Shown: in pieces, positions 16,014 to 24,443 of the stretch
Layout: every line of letters starts with the position of its first letter
Numbering within the stretch: position 1 is the first letter of the stretch
NCBI RefSeq assembly: GCF_018555435.2
Contig: NZ_JAFEJT020000016.1
Coordinates: 1 to 53,099, forward strand
Source of the DNA: Bifidobacterium amazonense
Lineage (GTDB): Bacteria > Actinomycetota > Actinomycetes > Actinomycetales > Bifidobacteriaceae
Reading direction: 5' to 3'
Length of the DNA stretch: 53,099 bases
Program-made: the position numbers and the translations under genes
Notes under the pieces: generated by a model
The model's input: the letters and a program-made list of their open reading frames with translations, nothing else
Told to the model about the DNA's origin: nothing
Database searches by the model: none

Positions 16014-16157
16014 GCCGGCGAATTGAGACGTGAATGGTGCAAATCACGCTGCAACACCGACAAACCGCCTGCACCGTTCGCAGCAAAGTCCTGATGCGCC
16101 GTTCGTTGCTCGTCGGCCGCGTCAAAATCACCCCTTCCGCGATTCGGAGGCTTGCGA

Positions 16158-16163
16158 TAGGCT
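16158..16163 (+). promoter_or_regulatory. -10 box, leaderless start of ferredoxin reductase
   Basis: TAGGCT ends 7 nt before the GTG at 16171. TTCCGC at 16135-16140 gives a 17-bp spacer but is a weak -35. Mirror copy at 36937-36942. Confidence 0.5.
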
Positions 16164-16170
16164 GGGACGC

Positions 16171-17640
16171 GTGACTGAAACTGTGAATACCAACGAGAAT
16201 GCCGCCAACGAACTGCGCATTGCAGTGATCGGCGCTGGCCCGGCCGGCGTGTACTCCTCTGACATCTTCCTGCGCCAGCTCAAGAAGCTCGGCGAGGAGC
16301 TCGGTCTCGGCACCAAGGCCCGCATCGACCTGTTCGAGAAGCTGCCCGTGCCGTTCGGCCTGGTCCGCTACGGCGTGGCCCCCGACCACCCGTCCATCAA
16401 GTTCATCGCCGACGCGCTCGAGAAGACGCTCGACAACCCCGACATCCACCTCTACTGCGACGTGGAGTTCGGCAAGGACGTGACTCTCGACGAGCTGCTG
16501 GCCCGCTATGACGCGGTCCTGTTCGCCACCGGCGCGGTCAAGGACAAGCCGCTCGGCCTGCCCGGCGCCGACCTCGACGGCGTGTACGGCGCCGCCAAGT
16601 TCGTCGAATGGTACGACGGCTATCCGACCGGCGCCCGCGAATGGCCGCTGACGGCCGAGAACGTGGCCGTGATCGGCGGCGGCAACGTCGCGATGGATGT
16701 GGCCCGCGAGCTCATGCGCAACGCGGACGACCTCAAGGCCAAGACCGACATTCCGGACAACGTCTACGAGGGCATCCAGGCCAACAAGGCCAAGGTGCTC
16801 CACCTGTTCATCCGCCGCGGCGTCGCGCAGGCGAAGTTCAGCGTGCAGGAGCTGCGCGAGATGGAGAAGCTGCCCGGCGTGCAGCTCATCATCAACGAGG
16901 ACGACTTCGAACTCGACGACGACACCATCGAGGTGGCCGGCAAGGACAAGCTCACCCGCCAGATGGTCGAGGAGCTGTTCACGATCCGCGAGATGGCCGA
17001 GGACATGGAGGACGACGGCGACGTCGACTTCGAAGGCAACCCGGCCGACCGCAAGTACTACATCCACTTCAACTCCGCCCCGACCGAGGTCCTCGGCGAG
17101 GACGGCAAGGTGACCGCGATCCGCGTCGAGCGCACCGAAACCGGCGCCGACGGCAAGATGCACCGCACCGGCGAGTTCACCGACTACCCGGTCGAGGCCG
17201 TGTACCACGCGATCGGCTACAAGCCGGCCGAAGCGCCCGGCATCGTGTACGACGAGAAGGGCGCCCACTTGGCCAACGCGAATGGCGACGGCCGCATCAC
17301 CACCGCCGCGGACGGCGGCGAGGTGCGCGAACGCCTGTACGCGACCGGTTGGGCCAAGCGCGGTCCGGTCGGCCTGATCGGCTCGACCAAGTCCGATGCG
17401 CTGATGATCGTGACCAACATGCTCGAGGATCTCGCCAAGGCCGCGGAAGGCGGTCGCGTGGCGGCCGACCGCGACCCCGAGTCGATCGACCGACTGCTGG
17501 AAAGCCGCGGCGTCAAGCCGATCGATTTCGCCGGCTGGAAGAAGGTCGACGCGTTCGAGCGTGCGGAAGGCGCGAAGGAAGGCCGCGAACACAAGAAGGT
17601 CATCGACCCCGATCAGATGCGCGCGCTCGCGCACGCCTGA
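16171..17640 (+). CDS. Ferredoxin--NADP reductase, FprA type
   Basis: 489 residues. A cytoplasmic FAD enzyme moving electrons between NADP(H) and ferredoxin, of the adrenodoxin-reductase/FprA group. Seen: the FAD fold IAVIGAGPAGVYSSD (about 18-32), FEKLPVPFGLVRYGVAPDHP, ATGAVKDKPLGLPGADL, the NADP fold VAVIGGGNVAMDVAREL (about 165-181), a C-terminal YATGWAKRGPVGLIGSTKSDA typical of the family, and a final FAGWKKVDAFERAEGAKEGR. The GTG start is preferred to an in-frame ATG at 16030 because of the -10 box 7 nt upstream and because homology starts at the FAD fold. Codon use is strongly biased to C/G-ending codons, which suggests high expression. Confidence 0.93.
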   Translation: MTETVNTNENAANELRIAVIGAGPAGVYSSDIFLRQLKKLGEELGLGTKARIDLFEKLPVPFGLVRYGVAPDHPSIKFIADALEKTLDNPDIHLYCDVEFGKDVTLDELLARYDAVLFATGAVKDKPLGLPGADLDGVYGAAKFVEWYDGYPTGAREWPLTAENVAVIGGGNVAMDVARELMRNADDLKAKTDIPDNVYEGIQANKAKVLHLFIRRGVAQAKFSVQELREMEKLPGVQLIINEDDFELDDDTIEVAGKDKLTRQMVEELFTIREMAEDMEDDGDVDFEGNPADRKYYIHFNSAPTEVLGEDGKVTAIRVERTETGADGKMHRTGEFTDYPVEAVYHAIGYKPAEAPGIVYDEKGAHLANANGDGRITTAADGGEVRERLYATGWAKRGPVGLIGSTKSDALMIVTNMLEDLAKAAEGGRVAADRDPESIDRLLESRGVKPIDFAGWKKVDAFERAEGAKEGREHKKVIDPDQMRALAHA

Positions 17641-17703
17641 GCCCAGAGGCCCGACATGCGAGTCGTCTACGCCGGACTCGCTGACGGGTAACGACGAGCA
17701 CGC

Positions 17704-17743
17704 AGGGCGGTCGCCACCGGCAAATGCCGTGGGCGGCCGCCCT
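17704..17743 (+). terminator. Terminator after ferredoxin reductase gene
   Basis: AGGGCGG (17704-17710) pairs with CCGCCCT (17737-17743), with inner CGGCA/TGCCG stem. Only a short T-run follows. The remaining gap to 17982 holds the promoter of the next gene. Confidence 0.65.
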
Positions 17744-17919
17744 TCGTATCGCCCGGACTTGCTGCGTTTCTCCTTGGTTCATGTGGATCCGTTGTCGTGG
17801 GTGCCCAGCTCTGGTCTAGGCATCGCGAGATAACGCGATACCGGGATGAGCGGGTGCCTGCGCGAGGACACTGCGTGGCGGCACCTTATTCGCCAAGTTT
17901 TCAGGTTGTTGTCAGGGCA

Positions 17920-17943
17920 CGCGGCAACAAGGCCGCGTATATT
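17920..17943 (+). promoter_or_regulatory. Promoter region of beta-lactamase-like gene
   Basis: TATATT at 17938-17943 is a good -10 box. Directly before it CGCGGC-N6-GCCGCG (17920-17937) forms an inverted repeat in the spacer/-35 region, a place where a repressor could act. Transcript leader of about 35 nt with a GGAAG ribosome site before the ATG at 17983. Mirror copy at 35157-35180. Confidence 0.4.
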
Positions 17944-17982
17944 AGTGCGGGAATCACCGTGTAGCAATAGTTCGGAAGTATC

Positions 17983-19245
17983 ATGTCGCAGCCCAATCGC
18001 CATCATCGGCCGTCCCCTCCCCGTCACGAACGTAGTGAACGCGACGCCGGGAACGCCCATCATATGATGCGCACGTGGGCGGCGAACCTGGTCCAGTCGC
18101 CGGTGTATCGCCGCCGCGTGCTGCGCGTCGCCGGCGCGACGCTCGCGGTCACGGTCGCGATGTGCGGCGGCATGCAGTACCTGTGGCGTGATGCGGCTGG
18201 CGATTCCGCAACCGTGACGGCCAAGGCCAAGCAGGCCACCAAGACGGCCAAATCCTCCAAGACCTCGCAGGACTCTTCGGCCGCCGAGGCCCAAGCCAAA
18301 CCGACCCCGACCGAAACTGCACTGGACGGCATCGGCCAGATCGACGGTTCCGCGCAGGTCTCCACGGTCGGCTTCACGCTCGACACGGACACGCAGGTCC
18401 AGCTGGAAGACGAGCTGAACACGTTCGCGGCCTACGGGTACGGCGTCTCATTCGTGCTGGTCGACATGACGTCCGGCAAGACGCTCGCCTCGTACGCGGA
18501 CGCGGCGCGATACTCGGCGTCCGCGATCAAAGGCCCGTACGTGCTGTCGCTTGCCGAAACGGGCACGATCGACCTGACCGCGGCGTACGAGGCCGCGACC
18601 GACGACGATGCGACGACGCAGTATCTGATCGATCAGACGATCACCGTGTCCAACAACGACACATACAAGGAACTGCACGACACGTACGGCACGGACGCGT
18701 TCGCGACGTGGGCGAAGTCCGCGGGCGTGTCCGTGGACGTGACGCAGGGCTCGTATCTGAACATGTCGGCCGCGGACCTCGCGCGAATGTGGGCGAAGGG
18801 ATACGGGTACCTGTTCGGCTCGGCCGACACCGGCTCGGCCGACACCGGTTCGGCCGGCTCCGACGGTGCGGATTCGGCGGACGGCGACGCCTCGGCCGGC
18901 ACGTCGACGGCGGGTTCCGGCAGCGCGGGCACCTCCGCCGACAACACGACCCAGACCGCCTCCGATCTCGACTCCGCCGCGCGGCAATGGCTGGCCGGCG
19001 AATACTCCGACACCCTGAACTCCACGATCCACATGGCCCTCGGCGGACAGTATTCCGTGTACACCAAGGCCGGTTGGATCAACGGCGAAGGCGACTACTA
19101 CGCGCTCAATGACGCCGGCATCGTGCGCTCGAGCTCCGGCGACTACGTGCTGGCGGTCATGACCAGCGCCGCCGACGAATACGAACTGGTCTCCGGCCTG
19201 GTCTCCATGCTCGACACGATTCACTCCGCGTCGATGACCGCCTGA
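17983..19245 (+). CDS. Membrane-anchored beta-lactamase-like serine hydrolase
   Basis: 420 residues. Class A beta-lactamase fold: an S-x-x-K motif at SAIK (Ser180-Lys183), SNN (223-225) in the SDN position, and KAG (363-365) in the KTG position. The catalytic Ser and Lys are intact, but the substitution at KTG makes penicillin hydrolysis uncertain, so a peptidoglycan or esterase role is equally possible. A basic cytoplasmic tail of about 40 residues precedes one membrane segment (about 44-63), followed by an Ala/Lys/Thr/Ser-rich linker. A Gly/Ser/Ala/Asp-rich insertion (about 283-330), with a repeated SADTG, interrupts the fold. GGAAG lies 5 nt before the ATG. Confidence 0.82.
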   Translation: MSQPNRHHRPSPPRHERSERDAGNAHHMMRTWAANLVQSPVYRRRVLRVAGATLAVTVAMCGGMQYLWRDAAGDSATVTAKAKQATKTAKSSKTSQDSSAAEAQAKPTPTETALDGIGQIDGSAQVSTVGFTLDTDTQVQLEDELNTFAAYGYGVSFVLVDMTSGKTLASYADAARYSASAIKGPYVLSLAETGTIDLTAAYEAATDDDATTQYLIDQTITVSNNDTYKELHDTYGTDAFATWAKSAGVSVDVTQGSYLNMSAADLARMWAKGYGYLFGSADTGSADTGSAGSDGADSADGDASAGTSTAGSGSAGTSADNTTQTASDLDSAARQWLAGEYSDTLNSTIHMALGGQYSVYTKAGWINGEGDYYALNDAGIVRSSSGDYVLAVMTSAADEYELVSGLVSMLDTIHSASMTA

Positions 19246-19257
19246 CCTCCATGCCCC

Positions 19258-19491
19258 TCGCCATAGACCAACGCTAGCTGGACCCTTTGCGTTGGTTTAC
19301 GGCGAATAAAGCCGCTGGCTGGCCGGGAACCAATGCTGGTGAGACCCTTTGCGTTGATTCATGGCGAATAGGACCGCTCTGCTCGCCGCAAACCAACGCT
19401 TATGGGCCCCTGTGTGTTGGTTCATGGCGGGCGGGTTGCTAACTGGTCATGGGCCAACGCCCAACCGCCGATTTGCGTTGGTTTATGGCCA
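19258..19491. repeat. Eight-copy alternating repeat array, 31-bp period
   Basis: The 17-mer GCGTTGGTTTATGGCGA occurs eight times in strictly alternating orientation: minus at 19258, 19320, 19383 and 19445, plus at 19289, 19351, 19414 and 19475. The steps are 31, 31 (within a base), 31, 32, 31, 31 and 30 bp. Copies at 19320 and 19445 are degenerate and the others differ by one to three bases. Spacers are 14-15 bp and only partly similar at alternate positions (ACCCTTT in two, CCGCT in two), as in an eroded 62-bp tandem unit. It starts 13 bp after the beta-lactamase-like stop codon. Confidence 0.93.
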
Positions 19492-19557
19492 GTGGGAGGC
19501 CGGTGGGAGGCCGGCGGGAGGCCGGCGGGAGACCGGCGGGAGGCCAGTGAGAACCCG
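19492..19557. repeat. Six 11-bp tandem repeats
   Basis: Units of the type GTGGGAGGCCG / GCGGGAGGCCG repeat six times with exact 11-bp phase, the last being degenerate. They begin at the last base of the alternating array and end about 70 bp before the htpX promoter. Confidence 0.9.
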
Positions 19558-19627
19558 CACACAAAAGCGGGTTACGCCTGTGGCTGATGCGACGGCAATA
19601 TCCGGCATGCGCCCAGCCAACATCCAG

Positions 19628-19643
19628 ACAGTGAATTTACTGT
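19628..19643. promoter_or_regulatory. Operator palindrome overlapping htpX -10 box
   Basis: ACAGT-GAATTT-ACTGT is a perfect 5-bp inverted repeat. Its right half contains the -10 box TACTGT (19638-19643), which ends 7 nt before the htpX ATG at 19651. A repressor bound here would block the promoter directly. Confidence 0.5.
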
Positions 19644-19650
19644 GTGCATT

Positions 19651-20598
19651 ATGACTGGCAAATTGCAGGTGCACGGCCATTGCAACGGCCTGAAGACAAC
19701 GCTGTTGTTCGCGTTGATGTGGGGCATCATCATGCTCATCTGGTGGGCCACCGGCGGCCAGCGCAGCACGCTGAGCATCTACATCGTCATCGGCCTGGCC
19801 ACCACGTTCGGCTCCTACTGGTTCTCCGACAAGCTCGCCATCGCATCCATGCGCGCCCGCGAGGTCAGCGAACAGGAGGCGCCCGCGCTGTACCGCATCG
19901 TGCGCGAGCTGAGCGCGAAGGCCGGCAAGCCGATGCCGCGCATCTACATCGCGCCCACGATGAGCCCGAACGCGTTCGCGACGGGACGTAACGAACGCCA
20001 CGCGGCGGTCTGCTGCACGCAGGGCATCCTGCAGATGCTCAACGAACGTGAGATCCGCGGCGTGCTCGGCCACGAGCTCATGCATGTGTACAATCACGAT
20101 ATTTTGACGTCGGCGATCGCGTCCGCGATGGCGACGGTGATCACGTACCTCGGCTATTCGCTGATGTATTTCGGCGGCTCGCGCGACGATCGCGACGGCG
20201 ATTCGGGCGGCGCGCTCGGCGCGGTCGGCGTGCTGCTGAGCATGATTCTCGCGCCGATCGCCGCGTCGCTGATCCAGATGGCGATCTCGCGCACGCGCGA
20301 GTACGACGCGGACGAGGACGGTTCGCGCCTGACCGGCGACCCGGAGGCGCTCGCGTCCGCATTGAACAAGATCTCGTACGGGACGGCCGCGAATCCGATG
20401 CCGCAGACGGCCGGCACGCAGTCGGTGGCAGCGATGATGATCGCGAACCCGTTCTCCGCGGAGGGGCTGTCGAAGCTGTTCTCGACCCACCCGCCGACCG
20501 ATCAGCGCATCGCGCGGCTCATGCAGATGGCGCAGGAGATGCGCGCGCAGTCGGTGGGCATGAGCGGGTATGCCCAGACGCCGCAGGTGCGGTATTAG
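19651..20598 (+). CDS. htpX: Membrane zinc metalloprotease HtpX
   Basis: 315 residues. HtpX degrades misfolded membrane proteins with its active site facing the cytosol. Seen: two N-terminal membrane segments (about 10-55), PMPRIYIAPTMSPNAFATGRN, the zinc motif GHELMHVYNHD (His141, Glu142, His145), two further membrane segments, the third ligand in SRTREYDADEDG (about Glu217), and STHPPTDQRIARL near the end. The ATG at 19651 is preferred to a GTG at 19642 because of the -10 box. The stop overlaps the convergent ABC transporter stop by 4 bp. Confidence 0.95.
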   Translation: MTGKLQVHGHCNGLKTTLLFALMWGIIMLIWWATGGQRSTLSIYIVIGLATTFGSYWFSDKLAIASMRAREVSEQEAPALYRIVRELSAKAGKPMPRIYIAPTMSPNAFATGRNERHAAVCCTQGILQMLNEREIRGVLGHELMHVYNHDILTSAIASAMATVITYLGYSLMYFGGSRDDRDGDSGGALGAVGVLLSMILAPIAASLIQMAISRTREYDADEDGSRLTGDPEALASALNKISYGTAANPMPQTAGTQSVAAMMIANPFSAEGLSKLFSTHPPTDQRIARLMQMAQEMRAQSVGMSGYAQTPQVRY

Positions 20599-22496
20599 TT
20601 GGCGGCGTAGTACTGGGCTTGGGCTTGCCAGAGTTGGTGGTATTTGCCGGACTGGTCGCTGACGAGCTGGTCGTGGGTGCCGTATTGGACGATGTTGCCG
20701 TGGTCGAAGACGGCGATGTCGTCGCAGAACTTGCATGACGACAGCCGATGGCTGATGTATACGGCGGTTTTGTTGCCGGCGATCTCGTCGAACTTCGCGT
20801 AGATCTGCGCCTCGGCGATCGGGTCGAGCGCGGCGGTCGGCTCGTCGAGGACGATGAACGGCGCGTCGCGATACAGGGCGCGCGCGATCGCGATCTTCTG
20901 CGCCTCGCCGCCCGACACCTGCACACCCGACTGGTCGAGATCCTTGTACAGGCTCGTATCCAAACCGTGCGGCATGGACGCCAGCCGGTCGCCGAAATCG
21001 GCCTTGTCTAGGCAGTCGGCGGCCAGTTCTCGATCGTAGCGGGCCGCGCAGGCCACGTTCTGGCCGAGCGGCAGGGCGAGCAGTTGGAAGTCCTGGAAGA
21101 CGACCGCGAAGATGCGCAGGTACTCGTCGTACCGGTACTTGCGGATATCGATCCCGTTGAGCAGAATCCGTCCCTCGGTCGGATCGTACAGTCGGCACAG
21201 CAGCTTGATGAACGTGGTTTTGCCGCTGCCGTTCTCGCCCACGACCGCAAGCCGCGAACCGACGCGGAACCTCAGGTTCACGTGACGCAGCGCCCACTGG
21301 TCGTCCGCGGCGTTTGGATAGCGGAACGACACGTCGCGGAACTCCACGTCGTACTGCCGGTCCGTACGCTTCTCCGTCGTGAGCGACCCCTGATACATCG
21401 TGTTCGGCGTATCGAGAAAATCGAACACGGTCTTCAGGAACGGCGCGTTGTTGCGCACGCGGCCGGCCGACTTGAGCAGCGTGGACAGTCCGGTGAACGC
21501 CGTCGTGATCGCGCCCACGTACTGCGTGACCGAGCCCACGCCGAACGCGCCGCCCCACGCCTTCAGACATACGAACGCGTACACGACGCCGATCAGCATC
21601 GTGGAGACCGCCACCGACAACGACTGCCACAACGTGAGCGGCCACAGTACGCGGCGCATCGCGGGGGAGTGCGCGTCGAACGAATTGTTTGCACGCCAGA
21701 ACGGAATGGCCACATGCTCGAACTGGCCGTACATGCGGCAGTCCATCGCGCGCTTGTCGTTCGCGAACGAGGCGCCGAAGAACGCGAATACGCGGTTGCC
21801 GAACCGGCCGTCCTCCGCGAAACCGACCCAGAAACCGTCGCCGTGCGCGTAGCAGGCGGACGACAGCACGACGACGCCAGCCAGCACGACGACCATCAGC
21901 ACGGCGCACCATGGGCTGTTCAACAGTGCGAGCTGACCGCCGGACTCCGGCACGGGCGACGTGAACAGCGACACGGACAGTGCGACGCCGCCCGCGATCT
22001 GGAAGAGGGCGGGCAGGGCCTCGTTCAGCACCTGCACGGATTCGGACAGGCCACGACCGTTGAAATTGTTGTTCTGGCGGATGCTGGAAACCGTGTCGTA
22101 CGTGCGCTGGTCGTCGGCGATCGGAAAGTCGAGATCCATGAGCTTGTCCGCGACCGGCAGCCTGCCGCTGACCGGCAGCATCTCGTCCTCCGCCTGCTTC
22201 CAATGATGGCAAACGGCGCCGGCCAGCGCGAGCGCAATCGTGGTCGCGAGGATGAGGATCACCCACGAGCGCAGGGCGGCCGGGTCGCGCCGGCCGGCCA
22301 GTTCGTTGATGAGCTGGGCGGAGCACCAGATGGTCGCGTACGGGGCGGCCGCCTGACATAGTGCGTCCAGCACGGTGGCGAGGAGCCAGTTGGGCTGCAG
22401 CCTCCACCACAGGCCGAGCGCGCGCAGCTCGTAGCGCCACGGTTGCGGGCGGGCGGTGGATGTGCCGGATGTTTCGGTATGTGTTGCGTTGCTCAT
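20595..22496 (-). CDS. ABC exporter half-transporter, second gene
   Basis: 633 residues: a membrane domain with about six segments followed by a nucleotide-binding domain. Walker A GENGSGKT (about 420-427), a Q-loop in VVFQDFQLL, signature VSGGEAQ (about 529), Walker B FIVLDEPTAALDP (about 546) and H-loop SHRLSS are all intact. Its start overlaps the stop of the upstream ABC gene in an ATGA, so translation is coupled and the two probably form a heterodimer. No substrate gene is nearby, so a peptide, lipid or drug cannot be decided. The convergent 4-bp overlap with htpX leaves no room for a separate terminator. Confidence 0.92.
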   Translation of the reverse strand: MSNATHTETSGTSTARPQPWRYELRALGLWWRLQPNWLLATVLDALCQAAAPYATIWCSAQLINELAGRRDPAALRSWVILILATTIALALAGAVCHHWKQAEDEMLPVSGRLPVADKLMDLDFPIADDQRTYDTVSSIRQNNNFNGRGLSESVQVLNEALPALFQIAGGVALSVSLFTSPVPESGGQLALLNSPWCAVLMVVVLAGVVVLSSACYAHGDGFWVGFAEDGRFGNRVFAFFGASFANDKRAMDCRMYGQFEHVAIPFWRANNSFDAHSPAMRRVLWPLTLWQSLSVAVSTMLIGVVYAFVCLKAWGGAFGVGSVTQYVGAITTAFTGLSTLLKSAGRVRNNAPFLKTVFDFLDTPNTMYQGSLTTEKRTDRQYDVEFRDVSFRYPNAADDQWALRHVNLRFRVGSRLAVVGENGSGKTTFIKLLCRLYDPTEGRILLNGIDIRKYRYDEYLRIFAVVFQDFQLLALPLGQNVACAARYDRELAADCLDKADFGDRLASMPHGLDTSLYKDLDQSGVQVSGGEAQKIAIARALYRDAPFIVLDEPTAALDPIAEAQIYAKFDEIAGNKTAVYISHRLSSCKFCDDIAVFDHGNIVQYGTHDQLVSDQSGKYHQLWQAQAQYYAAN

Positions 22497-24382
22497 TGCT
22501 GTCGACCTTCTGCGATTGCACCGGTTGTGCCGGCGGTCGTACCGGTGCCGTCCGCATCATCCCGGTAGTACTTGCTTTGCACGTTGAAGAGCCGCGCGTA
22601 GTCGCCGCCGGCGGCCAGCAGCGACTCGTGGGTGCCCTGTTCGCTGATGCGCCCGTCCTTCATGAACAGGATGCGGTCGCAGAAACGCGTGGACGCGAGC
22701 CGGTGGCTGATGAACACGCTTGTGCGGCCCGCGGTCATACGGTTGTAATGCTCGTAGATGTCGTTCTCCGCGATCGGGTCGAGTGCGGCGGTCGGCTCGT
22801 CCAACAGCAGGATCGGCGCGTTCCGGTACAGGGCGCGGGCCAGCATGAGCCGCTGCGTCTGCCCGCCGGACAGGTCGACGCCGTCCTCGTAGATCCGCCG
22901 GCCGATATGCGCGTCCAGACCGCCGGGCAGGGACATGATCTTCTCCGTGAGCCCGGCCTCGTCGAGGCACTCGCGCACGCGGTCGCGGTCGAAGCCGTCC
23001 AATCGCTGCGCGACGTTCTGCGCGACGGTCGTATCGAGCACGGAGAAATCCTGGAACACGGCCGCGAACAGCGTGTAGTAGTCGCGCCGGTTATACTCGC
23101 GGATGTCCCGTCCGTCCAGCAGGACGCGGCCGGCGGTCGGGTCGAGGAAGCCGCACAGCAGCTTGATCATCGTGGTCTTGCCTGCGCCGTTCAAGCCGAC
23201 CACGGCGATCTTCTCGCCCGGCCGAATCGTCAGATCCACGTCGTGCAGCGTATCGCGGTCCGCGCCCGGGTAACGGAACGAGACATGGTCCAATCGCAGC
23301 TCGTACAGGTGACCCGGCCGCGCGACGAGCCGCTCCCCGCCGTCCAGATCGTACGGTTCCGGCCAATCGAGAAACTCTCGGATCTGCGCAAGCTCCAGGC
23401 TCTCCTTGTTCAGTTCGGAACACTTGTCGAGCATGCCGGTGATCCACGTCGCAAAACCGCCGACCGCCGTGAAATACAGCAGAAAACGCGACGCAGGCAG
23501 ATCCTGCGCCAACGTCAGCCAGATCAGATACGCGTACGCGACGCCGTTGCGTGCGAACGTGAGCACCACGTCGATCACGTTCGCCCACACGTACATGCGC
23601 TCGCGATGCGCGTAGAACGCGCGCAGCGTGCGTATCGCGCCCGCGCGCAGCTCGACGATCCACGGACGCAGGCCGAAGATACGCAGATCCTTCGCATATT
23701 CGCGCCCGCTCGCCACGGTCTGCAGATAATCGAACCGGCTGAACGCCGTCTGCTCCTCGTCGCGGTGACGATACCCCCACTCGTTGATCCGCCGGCCGGA
23801 CAGGTAGCCCGCCACGGCCGTGACCAGCACCAGCGCGATCAGCCAGCCGTTCAGACCGGACAGCACGGTCAGGTAGACCACGAAGCCGATGACGTTGGTG
23901 AGCAGCTCCGTATACGTGGTCCACACCCGCTCGCTCGGACTGTAGTTGCCCACGCATGACTGCGTGGACTTGCGCTCCTTCGCGCGGAACGACGAGTCCA
24001 ACGTGTTGATATACGACGTGCTCGCGGTTTTCAGCCCGATCTTCTCCAGCAGTCGGACGCGTACGGAAATGCGGCCGAGCGACGTGTACGTCTCGCACAG
24101 GTCGTAGCCGGCCGCCAGCAGCACCAGCAGCAGCGTGAAGCCGACGATCGCCAGCAGCAGGTCGTCCAGCGGCGCGTGCGTTTCGATGCGGTCCAGGACC
24201 GTTGGGGCGATGAACATCTCCGCCGTCGTGTGCGCGGCCGCCGCCACGGCCAGCACCGCCACGAACACCGGCACGCTGGGGACCGCCTCGCGCGCCAGCC
24301 GCAGCATGAACACGGTGTTGTTCCAGACGGAATAGTGCCTGCTGCCGGACGGCGGGTCGGGGGTGTCGTTCGTCTTGGTCAT
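22493..24382 (-). CDS. ABC exporter half-transporter, first gene
   Basis: 629 residues. A membrane domain is followed by an ATPase domain with Walker A GLNGAGKT (about 396), FAAVFQDFSVL, signature LSGGQTQ (about 504), Walker B ILLLDEPTAALDP (about 525) and SHRLAS. AAGGAAG lies 8 nt upstream of the chosen ATG. An open frame runs upstream to 24535 but lacks homology. A 21-bp-pitch direct repeat upstream fits control by the adjacent LytTR regulator. ABC pairs beside such two-component genes often export or protect against antimicrobial peptides, which is inference here. Confidence 0.92.
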   Translation of the reverse strand: MTKTNDTPDPPSGSRHYSVWNNTVFMLRLAREAVPSVPVFVAVLAVAAAAHTTAEMFIAPTVLDRIETHAPLDDLLLAIVGFTLLLVLLAAGYDLCETYTSLGRISVRVRLLEKIGLKTASTSYINTLDSSFRAKERKSTQSCVGNYSPSERVWTTYTELLTNVIGFVVYLTVLSGLNGWLIALVLVTAVAGYLSGRRINEWGYRHRDEEQTAFSRFDYLQTVASGREYAKDLRIFGLRPWIVELRAGAIRTLRAFYAHRERMYVWANVIDVVLTFARNGVAYAYLIWLTLAQDLPASRFLLYFTAVGGFATWITGMLDKCSELNKESLELAQIREFLDWPEPYDLDGGERLVARPGHLYELRLDHVSFRYPGADRDTLHDVDLTIRPGEKIAVVGLNGAGKTTMIKLLCGFLDPTAGRVLLDGRDIREYNRRDYYTLFAAVFQDFSVLDTTVAQNVAQRLDGFDRDRVRECLDEAGLTEKIMSLPGGLDAHIGRRIYEDGVDLSGGQTQRLMLARALYRNAPILLLDEPTAALDPIAENDIYEHYNRMTAGRTSVFISHRLASTRFCDRILFMKDGRISEQGTHESLLAAGGDYARLFNVQSKYYRDDADGTGTTAGTTGAIAEGRQQ

Positions 24383-24443
24383 CGCGGCTTCCTTTCGTTC
24401 ATCTACCATCCAGTGATAGCCCGCGATCGTGCGATGCGGGCGG

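Noticed and set aside
19258..19491. CRISPR array
   Set aside because: The repeat alternates orientation, is only 17 bp, is degenerate, has partly similar 14-bp spacers, and there are no cas genes.
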